Made by a program: the position numbers and the translations under genes
Part shown: positions 6,594-12,758 of the stretch, in pieces
Numbering within the stretch: the stretch's first letter is position 1
How the letters are laid out: the number at the start of each line of letters is the position of its first letter
Notes under the pieces: model-generated
What the model was told of the DNA's origin: nothing
The model's database searches: none
What the model saw: only the letters and a program-made list of their open reading frames with translations
Assembly (NCBI GenBank): GCA_029259995.1
Contig: JAJDEC010000274.1
Coordinates: forward strand, 1-12,758
Direction: 5' to 3'
Origin: Phycisphaerae bacterium
GTDB lineage: Bacteria; Planctomycetota; Phycisphaerae; UBA1845; UTPLA1
Length of the DNA stretch: 12,758 bases

Positions 6594-7100
6594 CTATTTG
6601 TTGCCGTCTTCGGAGGTGGCTGGGTTCTCACATCGCTCCGGAGTCGGCGACGTCCTCTCAAATCGGACACCGACACGATGCGTCGTGCCGTCGACGTGTA
6701 CGCAATTACACACGACACAGAGTATTTTGGGCTGATCCGGCATGGCTCTAAAGCTCGTGATCACAATCGTGCCGGAATTGACGTATTGTCCGTATAGGAA
6801 ACTGAAACCGCCGACTGAAAGATCGTGCGTCTTGGCCTTGACCCGAACGGCAATACCGTCCGCGCCGACGAGCGTCAGTTCCAGCTGAACCACCCACGGA
6901 GATCGCGGCGACTCTCTCTGATCTTGTACCTTCCGGCGGCCGCCCTGCCTCTCAAACAGCGCATCGATGACCTGCTCGGCCGCTGCTCGGCCTTCAGCCT
7001 GCGATTTGGCGTCTCCCTGAATTCGCGCGGTATCGTCACTCGTTGCGCCCGCATCGGGCGTCGCACTCGGGACTTCGGGAGTTGTGTCGGATTTCGCCAC
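6594..7100 (-). CDS. PilZ-domain protein, probable c-di-GMP receptor
   Basis: The product has 168 aa. Residues 1-40 are Ala/Thr/Asp/Ser-rich and probably disordered. A short helix (40-58) leads into a PilZ beta barrel. Both c-di-GMP-binding motifs are intact: RxxxR as RESPR (Arg62, Arg66) and D/NxSxxG as DLSVGG (Asp93, Ser95, Gly98). The late strand HRVGVRFE (about 141-148) closes the barrel. The protein should be cytoplasmic, as no signal or membrane segment is seen. The start is GTG at 7100, the first start codon after an in-frame stop, with only a weak GGCGG before it. The gene runs head-on into the RdgC-like gene with 6 bp between the stop codons. What it regulates cannot be told. It lies downstream of the radical SAM gene on the same strand but behind a strong hairpin, so it may have its own promoter. 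Confidence 0.85.
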   Translation of the reverse strand: MAKSDTTPEVPSATPDAGATSDDTARIQGDAKSQAEGRAAAEQVIDALFERQGGRRKVQDQRESPRSPWVVQLELTLVGADGIAVRVKAKTHDLSVGGFSFLYGQYVNSGTIVITSFRAMPDQPKILCVVCNCVHVDGTTHRVGVRFERTSPTPERCENPATSEDGNK

Positions 7101-7279
7101 CTGACCGCCTGCCTGCGAGATTCCACTCTTGCCCCAAAACGTCTGTGCTCATGCTGGGGGGCCCAATATTGAATCGGAAAACCGGCGTCGTTAGATAAGA
7201 TCCGCGGCATCCCGCAGTCCGATCCACGATCGGTTATCGGCGCCCATTCATAGAATTGCCGGAAACCACGGGTCGGATC

Positions 7280-7306
7280 CGCCCAACCACGAATGATGGT
7301 TGGGCG
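7280..7306 (-). terminator. strong hairpin downstream of the radical SAM gene, terminator-like without U-run
   Basis: CGCCCAACCA and TGGTTGGGCG form a perfect 10-bp stem around a 7-nt loop. It lies 40 nt after the radical SAM stop codon and about 180 nt before the pilZ start. Neither side has a T-run, so it may be an atypical terminator, an mRNA 3'-end stabiliser or a protein site. A smaller dyad, CCGATC-CAC-GATCGG, lies nearby at 7219-7233. Confidence 0.55.
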
Positions 7307-7345
7307 ACGTGTCGAACGTTCCATCGAGGCCCGATACGACCGTCA

Positions 7346-8818
7346 TCAAAGACCATTCGCGACTCGACGGAAGTGGTATCCCATGATCGCCAGCTGCGCC
7401 GCTACAGAAAATGCCCGAGGATGCGAAACCAGCGCTCGAACCATAAATGACCAGTATTCCCTTCGCCCCTGATTCGCAACACCAATGACCCACATGGACT
7501 TGAAAAACGCGGACAACTCCTGCCAGCGCAGCCGACCATGCGGCCGCGAAGGTCGATAATGTCGCAGAAAGACCATGATGCGATCGTAATATTCACGCGG
7601 CGAATACAGTTCTTTCACAAGCCGCCGATAGCCGTCGATCAACGACTGCCGATTCATCGTCGGTATGTAATTGAGAACCGCATCCAGGTTGTTGCCCGTG
7701 CTGTTCTTCAGGAGCCGCCCTTCGGATTTCATGCGTTTGAACAATCGCGTTTCCGGCAATGCAGTCAACAGGCCGACCATCGCCGTCACGACGCCGGCTT
7801 CACGAATGAACTGCATCTGTCTTGCAAAGACGCCGGGCTTGTCGCTGTCAAAACCGACAATGAACCCGCCCATGACTTCCATGCCAGCCCGCTGAATCGT
7901 CTGAACCGAAGACACGAGATCGCGCCGCAGATTCTGCGTCTTCGAACATTCCGCGAGACTCGCTTCCTCGGGGCTTTCGATGCCGACAAACACACTCTTG
8001 AACCCGGCCTGCGTCATCAGACTCAACAATTCCGGATCGTCGGCGAGATTCAAGGATGCCTCCGTCAGGAATGTCCACTTGACGCGGCGTTGCGATCGCC
8101 AGGCGATCAGCGCCCGCAGCATCGCCTTGGCGTGCGCTCGATGGCCGATGAAATTGTCGTCGACAATGAAAACAGACCCATTCCAGCCGGCCGCCCTCAG
8201 TGCATCCAACTCCCCAATCAACTGTGCCGCCGGCTTGGTCCGCGGCTTTCGACCGTACATGACGATGATGTCGCAAAAGTCGCAATTGAACGGACAACCT
8301 CGCGAAAATTGAACGTTCATCCGTGCATAGTGCTTCATCTTGAGCAGATCCCATCTTGGAATCGGCGTCATGGTCAGATCGGGTTTCTGCGACGCCTGGT
8401 AATATCGCTGCAGCCGCCCCGACGCCAAATCCGCCACGAGCGAATCGATAACACCTTCGACTTCGCCGAGGACGAAATGATCCACATCCTCAAACCTCTC
8501 ATGCCCCGTCGTAAACAACGGACCGCCGCCGACAATGGGTTTGCCGGCCGACTTGCAGCGCGATATCACTTCGCGAATCGACGATTCGTGAATCAGCATC
8601 CCCGTCACAAAGACATAGTCCGCCCATCCGATTTGCCCGTCGGACAGAGACTCAATATTGAGATCGACGAGTTCCAGCGACCAGTCCCGAGGCAGCATCG
8701 CCGCCACCGTCACCAATCCGAGCGGCGGGAACGCCGCCTTCTTGGAAATCAACGGCATCAGATGACTGAAGCTCCAGAACGTCTGCGGTGTCTGCGGTGA
8801 TACAAGAAGAATATTCAT
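7346..8818 (-). CDS. B12-binding-domain radical SAM protein with DUF4070
   Basis: The 490-aa product has three parts. Residues 1-140 form a Rossmann-like cobalamin-binding domain (N-I-L-L-V-S-P at the start, FPPLGLVTVAAMLP, GKPIVGGGPLFTT) without a DxHxxG motif, so a base-off or weak cobalamin mode is expected. The radical SAM barrel follows, with the 4Fe-4S cluster motif CPFNCDFC (Cys175, Cys179, Cys182) and later GFKSVFVGIES and MGGFIVGFD. The end matches DUF4070: LTALPETRLFKRM, E-G-R-L, GNN, and LYSPREYYDRI. This family includes the hopanoid 2-methylase HpnP, but many members have unknown substrates. I chose the ATG at 8818 because the cobalamin domain begins there; the frame runs 22 codons further to 8884 with no homology. 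GGGAG lies 13 nt upstream. The substrate is not assignable. Confidence 0.92.
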   Translation of the reverse strand: MNILLVSPQTPQTFWSFSHLMPLISKKAAFPPLGLVTVAAMLPRDWSLELVDLNIESLSDGQIGWADYVFVTGMLIHESSIREVISRCKSAGKPIVGGGPLFTTGHERFEDVDHFVLGEVEGVIDSLVADLASGRLQRYYQASQKPDLTMTPIPRWDLLKMKHYARMNVQFSRGCPFNCDFCDIIVMYGRKPRTKPAAQLIGELDALRAAGWNGSVFIVDDNFIGHRAHAKAMLRALIAWRSQRRVKWTFLTEASLNLADDPELLSLMTQAGFKSVFVGIESPEEASLAECSKTQNLRRDLVSSVQTIQRAGMEVMGGFIVGFDSDKPGVFARQMQFIREAGVVTAMVGLLTALPETRLFKRMKSEGRLLKNSTGNNLDAVLNYIPTMNRQSLIDGYRRLVKELYSPREYYDRIMVFLRHYRPSRPHGRLRWQELSAFFKSMWVIGVANQGRREYWSFMVRALVSHPRAFSVAAQLAIMGYHFRRVANGL

Positions 8819-8940
8819 ATGCGTTGTTAATCTCCCGGATTCGCGGCGCACCTGATGACAAACCTCAAGAAGGCGACCATGCACGCACGCGCACGCCCAG
8901 TCTCTTTCTCCGGCCGCTGCCCATTGATGACCTGCCTATC

Positions 8941-8968
8941 AATTTATCGCCTAACATGGCGCACGCAA
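8941..8968 (-). promoter_or_regulatory. possible promoter for the radical SAM gene
   Basis: On the minus strand, TTGCGT (8968-8963) is followed after 16 bp by TAAATT (8946-8941). The -35 matches 3 of 6 and the -10 4 of 6, so this is a modest candidate. It would give a leader of about 115 nt before the ATG at 8818. Confidence 0.3.
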
Positions 8969-9061
8969 TGGCCGAACCGGCACCAATACGCCGAGCAAGG
9001 AGAGAATCTGGCGACGGCGAACCAACAAGGCCGACACAATCGACATGTCGCGCCGCAGAAA

Positions 9062-9101
9062 TTTGCGCGTGTTTGCGACAGTTTGCGGGCGTTTGCACGA
9101 G
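9062..9101. repeat. four phased direct repeats TTTGCG, exact 10-bp period
   Basis: TTTGCG begins at 9062, 9072 and 9082, and TTTGCA at 9092, with variable 4-bp spacers (CGTG, ACAG, GGCG, CGAG). The 10-bp period puts all copies on one face of the helix, as in iteron-like or operator arrays. It is not a coding repeat, since 10 is not a multiple of 3. It lies about 95 bp beyond the candidate promoter of the radical SAM gene. Confidence 0.6.
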
Positions 9102-9305
9102 AATCCGAGACGGGAGGAATTCAGCAAGATCGAGGACCGGCATCGGAACCTGGCCGCGAACGTCAATTCCGCACGCCGACGCGACCGACGGCAACATTCA
9201 AGTGCGAGTCGAAACTGCGTCAATTTCTGCCGAATCGACCTGGAAACAGGGCCGGCCTGAATGAATGATGAACGATCGATCCCGGATGGAGGAACCTGCA
9301 ACCAG

Positions 9306-10151
9306 CTAGCCGCTGAACAGTACATCCTGCATCGAATACAAGCCCGCGGCCTTGCCATGCACCCATTTCGCGGCGTGCAACGCCCCCGATGCGAACGTGT
9401 CTCGCGAATAGGCCGTGTGACCGATCGTTAGCGTCTCCCCGAGCGTCGCGAACGAGACCGTGTGCTCGCCGATCACGCCGCCCATACGCAGACTGTGCAT
9501 GCCGATCTCACCCGCCGTTCGCGCGCCTGTCTCGCCATGTCGGCCGTAGGCCATCGACGTCTCGGGGCCGTCGTGGGCCGTGCGACCTTCGGCGACGGCA
9601 TCACGCAGGGCGATCGCCGTCCCGCTCGGTGCATCAATCTTGAATCGATGATGCGCCTCCGTGATCTCAATGTCATACGACGCATCAAGCGTCGCCCCCA
9701 GCATCTTCGCGACGCGCAGCAACACGTTCACGCCGACGCTCATGTTCGGCGCCCGCACGATCGAGATTTCGCGAGCCGCCTTCTCGATCGACGCGACCTG
9801 ATCGTGACTCAATCCCGTCGTCCCCGACACCATCGATCGCCCCGACTCTATACTGTGCCCCAGCCAATGCATCGTGCCCGCCGGCAACGAAAAATCCACC
9901 AGCACGTCGAACTCGGCAGTCGGCGCATCGGACACGGCGACGCCGATCACACCAATGCCCGCCAGTTCCCCCGCGTCCTTTCCCAGCGACGCCGATTCGC
10001 CATGCTCCAGTGCCGCCGCCACGACGAGTTCAGCATCTTCGTGCGCCAGCGCAATCAACCGCCGGCCCATCCGCCCCGCTGCACCGCTGATCGCCACGCG
10101 CACCGGTCCGGCCTGCGAATCATTGCTCACATCATTCGGTTGTGTCGCCAC
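9306..10151 (-). CDS. dapB: 4-hydroxy-tetrahydrodipicolinate reductase
   Basis: DapB reduces the product of DapA with NAD(P)H to tetrahydrodipicolinate, on the way to diaminopimelate and lysine. The nucleotide-binding motif GAAGRMG is near residues 23-29, the SGTTGLS loop at about 109-115, and the signature EAHHRFKIDAPSGTA at 165-179, with the catalytic His167 and Lys171. The C-terminus (HTAYSRDTFASGAL, then A-A-K-W) is typical. The length of 281 aa is near the family norm (about 270). I prefer the GTG at 10151 because AAAGGA stands 9 nt before it. A GTG at 10169 is also open and would add six residues. The gene follows thrC by about 27 nt (9 nt with the longer start), so the pair is very likely co-transcribed. 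Confidence 0.97.
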   Translation of the reverse strand: MATQPNDVSNDSQAGPVRVAISGAAGRMGRRLIALAHEDAELVVAAALEHGESASLGKDAGELAGIGVIGVAVSDAPTAEFDVLVDFSLPAGTMHWLGHSIESGRSMVSGTTGLSHDQVASIEKAAREISIVRAPNMSVGVNVLLRVAKMLGATLDASYDIEITEAHHRFKIDAPSGTAIALRDAVAEGRTAHDGPETSMAYGRHGETGARTAGEIGMHSLRMGGVIGEHTVSFATLGETLTIGHTAYSRDTFASGALHAAKWVHGKAAGLYSMQDVLFSG

Positions 10152-10178
10152 GCCTGTCTGTCCTTTCACGCAATCCGT

Positions 10179-11588
10179 TCACGATGCGTCCGCCTTCTCA
10201 ATCGCCGCGCAGATCGCATCGATATCATCCGCCACGCGTACGGGTCGATTCGCCATCGACCGCCGCGGCGCGCCGGCTCGTTCGCTCGCGTCGCCCGTAA
10301 ACATACTCGTGTGATAGCCGACCGTCGCGTCGGCATCCTTCAACTGATGCCCCGTCAGGATACAAACCACGCGATCGCTTGCACTCACAACACCGTCCGC
10401 GATCAGCTTTCGCAATCCCGCCAGACTCGCCGCGCTCGCCGGTTCGCAGCCGTAGCCGTTGCGACCGATCCGCGCCTTCTCGTCGAGAATCTCGTCGTCC
10501 GTCACTTCGCAGACGACGCCGTTCATCGCATCCAGCGACCGCAGCGCCTTGGGCAGATTCACGGGGCGACCGATCTCAATCGCCGACGCAATCGTCTTCG
10601 CCTTGCGCCCATCGCGCGTCATCGCATCGTAGTGCGAATCAACAATCGCCTGATCCCATTCGCCATCGTTCCACTTCAACCCTTGCCGCGACACAAGCTC
10701 GTTCAGCGTGTTCGCACCGCTCGCGTTGACGATCGCCAACCTCGGCATGCGCGAGATCAAACCCAGTTCCTTCAGCTCGACAAACGCCTTGCCGAACGCG
10801 CTCGAATTCCCGAGGTTTCCGCCCGGGCACACGATCCAGTCCGGCGGTTCCCAGTCGAGCCCCTCCAGCACGCGGAACATGATCGACTTCTGCCCCTCCA
10901 GCCGGAACGGGTTGACGGAGTTCATCAGGTACAGGTCGAGCCGCTCCGTCGCTTCCCGAATCCGCTGCAGACACGCGTCGAAGTCGGCGTCGATCTGCAG
11001 CGTCAGCGCGCCGTAGTCCAGCGCCTGCGACAGCTTGCCATACGCGATCTTCCCCGCGCCAACGAACACGACTGCCCGCATCGGCGCGCCGTCGTCCGTC
11101 TTCGCCAGCGACGCATACAGCGCCAGGCTCGCGCTCGTGTTACCCGTCGAAGCGCAACCGACGCGCCGCCGCCCCAGCATCCGCGCCGCCGTGAACGCGG
11201 CGGCCATCCCGTTGTCCTTGAAGCTGCCGCTCGGGTTCATCCCCTCGTACTGAAAATGAAGATTCCCCGCCGACAGCGCGAGATCCACGCGACGTGGATC
11301 GACATTCTGCAAGAGCGTCTGCCCTTCGCCGATTGTGACGATTTGCTTCTGCGGCGCAAAATGCAGCAATTCCCGAAAGCGCCACACGCCGGAGAAATCC
11401 AGCGGTTCGTGCCGCGTCGCCCATCGCTCTGCAAAAAACGACAGGCTCCCGGGAACAGTGAGCCGATCCCAGTCGTAGGCCACATCCAGCAGGCCCCCGC
11501 ACGTCGCACAGTCATAGCGAGCCTCGCTAATGCCATACGTCGCGGCACAGCCCGGCTGGATACATCGTAGAAATGCCCTGTCTGACAT
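10179..11588 (-). CDS. thrC: threonine synthase
   Basis: ThrC is a PLP enzyme that converts O-phospho-L-homoserine to L-threonine. The 469-aa form starts with a short zinc-ribbon-like segment (Cys9, Cys14, Cys27, Cys30, with CATCGGLLDV). It then shows NPSGSFKD (PLP lysine at residue 124), ASTGNTSAS (146-154), and the PLP phosphate loop GGNLGN (256-261). An LTGHQLKD segment lies near the C-terminus. A frame start at 11618 is possible, giving 479 aa, but it overlaps the predicted promoter. I chose the ATG at 11588, which begins right at the conserved ribbon. It has no ribosome-binding site, consistent with a leaderless mRNA. It is followed by dapB. Threonine and lysine share the aspartate pathway, so joint control makes sense. 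Confidence 0.96.
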   Translation of the reverse strand: MSDRAFLRCIQPGCAATYGISEARYDCATCGGLLDVAYDWDRLTVPGSLSFFAERWATRHEPLDFSGVWRFRELLHFAPQKQIVTIGEGQTLLQNVDPRRVDLALSAGNLHFQYEGMNPSGSFKDNGMAAAFTAARMLGRRRVGCASTGNTSASLALYASLAKTDDGAPMRAVVFVGAGKIAYGKLSQALDYGALTLQIDADFDACLQRIREATERLDLYLMNSVNPFRLEGQKSIMFRVLEGLDWEPPDWIVCPGGNLGNSSAFGKAFVELKELGLISRMPRLAIVNASGANTLNELVSRQGLKWNDGEWDQAIVDSHYDAMTRDGRKAKTIASAIEIGRPVNLPKALRSLDAMNGVVCEVTDDEILDEKARIGRNGYGCEPASAASLAGLRKLIADGVVSASDRVVCILTGHQLKDADATVGYHTSMFTGDASERAGAPRRSMANRPVRVADDIDAICAAIEKADAS

Positions 11589-11595
11589 GGAACGA

Positions 11596-11625
11596 ATCGT
11601 AGCACGCGCCAGCGCCATCGGTCAA
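11596..11625 (-). promoter_or_regulatory. promoter of thrC, probably giving a leaderless mRNA
   Basis: On the minus strand, TTGACC (11625-11620, 5 of 6) is followed after 18 bp by TACGAT (11601-11596, 4 of 6). The start of transcription, about 7 nt downstream, would fall at or next to the A of the ATG at 11588. No ribosome-binding site precedes this ATG. Confidence 0.42.
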
Positions 11626-11649
11626 AACGCCGCCCGCCGCCGACGAGTG

Positions 11650-11677
11650 TTGCCGTCACCCCGATCCGCCATACAAT
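11650..11677 (+). promoter_or_regulatory. sigma70-like promoter for sucD
   Basis: TTGCCG (11650-11655, 4 of 6) and TACAAT (11672-11677, 5 of 6) are separated by 16 bp. Transcription would start near 11684, about 70 nt before the ATG. The -35 box lies only 24 bp from the -35 of the divergent thrC promoter. Confidence 0.5.
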
Positions 11678-11752
11678 CGCGCCGCAACAGTTGAATTCCC
11701 GCGGCGCCGATACGATCCGCCGCCCAGACGAGACACATACGGGGACAACGCG

Positions 11753-12658
<906 letters not shown>

Positions 12659-12670
12659 AAAATCATCGGA

Positions 12671-12699
12671 ACAGATGTCCATCTGTATAGACAGACATG
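12671..12699 (+). terminator. competing hairpins after sucD
   Basis: ACAGAT-GTCC-ATCTGT (12671-12686) is a 6-bp stem with a 4-nt loop. The second arm can instead pair onward: TCTGT-ATAG-ACAGA, or a longer bulged stem beginning with CCAT and ending with ATGG. The two structures exclude each other. No T-run follows, so this may be a weak terminator or a 3'-end element of the sucD mRNA. A short AC run follows at 12712-12722. Confidence 0.4.
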
Positions 12700-12758
12700 G
12701 CTTTCGGTGAAACACACACACATCAGAGCCCTATAAGCCGGTGGCGCGGAGTGTGCCG

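Larger units (their letters stand above)
8819..9305. other. gene-free 487-bp region upstream of the radical SAM gene
   Basis: I see no credible gene here; the open frames lack ribosome-binding sites and family motifs. The stretch contains a candidate minus-strand promoter (8941-8968), an alternating purine-pyrimidine run (8878-8896) and four phased TTTGCG repeats (9062-9101). The part next to dapB (9241-9305) has only a weak GC-rich dyad at 9247-9259. Confidence 0.6.

Noticed and set aside
7538..8800. Plus-strand open frame of 420 codons opposite the radical SAM gene
   Set aside because: The composition is that of an antisense shadow, and the opposite strand encodes an unmistakable radical SAM/DUF4070 protein.
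9247..9259. GC-rich dyad after dapB considered as a terminator
   Set aside because: Only about 4 bp can pair with a proper loop, and the following T-run has just three bases.
8788..9268. Overlapping plus- and minus-strand open frames (137-158 codons) in the gene-free region
   Set aside because: They have no ribosome-binding sites, no motifs and Arg-rich translations typical of random GC-rich frames. The 10-bp repeats would not fit a coding sequence.
9462..11570. Plus-strand open frame of 702 codons across dapB and thrC
   Set aside because: It is the antisense shadow of two clear genes in GC-rich DNA. The translation is Arg/His/Pro-rich with no family motif.
11691..11716. Second promoter for sucD (TTGAAT and TACGAT)
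   Set aside because: The spacer is only 14 bp, too short for a normal sigma70-type promoter. The pair at 11650-11677 is better.

Overview
This window is a GC-rich bacterial chromosomal segment made of ordinary housekeeping genes. There is no sign of a prophage, IS element, CRISPR array, defence island or rRNA/tRNA gene. The gene set and several small features suggest a Planctomycetota-like or similar deep-branching bacterium: an XseA-XseB-IspA-Dxs cluster, a YmdB-type phosphoesterase, a long RdgC-like protein, a DUF4070 B12-type radical SAM protein, frequent TTG/GTG starts, and a degenerate heptamer array. The phylum is an inference from gene style, not a proof.

Left block (1-4991, all minus strand). 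Read in the direction of transcription, the order is a YmdB/TIGR00282 metallophosphoesterase, an 18-unit heptamer repeat array, a GNAT acetyltransferase, xseA, xseB, ispA and dxs (cut by the window edge). GNAT and xseA overlap by the 4 bases TTGA. Exonuclease VII subunits followed by the first steps of isoprenoid synthesis (dxs, prenyl diphosphate synthase) is a conserved bacterial arrangement. A good sigma70-like promoter for this run lies at 5113-5140.

Middle (4992-7100). A 336-bp divergent intergenic region carries back-to-back promoters and repeated TCACA boxes, one of them a perfect dyad. It is followed by the only plus-strand gene of the middle section, an RdgC-like protein of 419 aa. 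That gene ends 6 bp from a convergent PilZ-domain (c-di-GMP receptor type) gene.

Right (7101-12758). A B12-binding radical SAM/DUF4070 protein is followed by a strong 10-bp hairpin. Upstream of it is a gene-free 487-bp stretch containing four TTTGCG direct repeats at exactly 10-bp intervals. Next comes a minus-strand thrC-dapB pair (threonine and lysine/diaminopimelate branches of the aspartate family), which appears to start from a promoter placed so that the thrC mRNA would be leaderless. Divergent from it is sucD, the succinyl-CoA synthetase alpha subunit, with its own promoter and without an adjacent sucC. Competing hairpins lie just after sucD.

I did not find a clear undescribed multi-gene system. 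The most noteworthy items are the heptamer array abutting the ymdB stop codon, the phased TTTGCG repeats, the TCACA-box divergent control region, the probable leaderless thrC, and the unusual RdgC-like protein.
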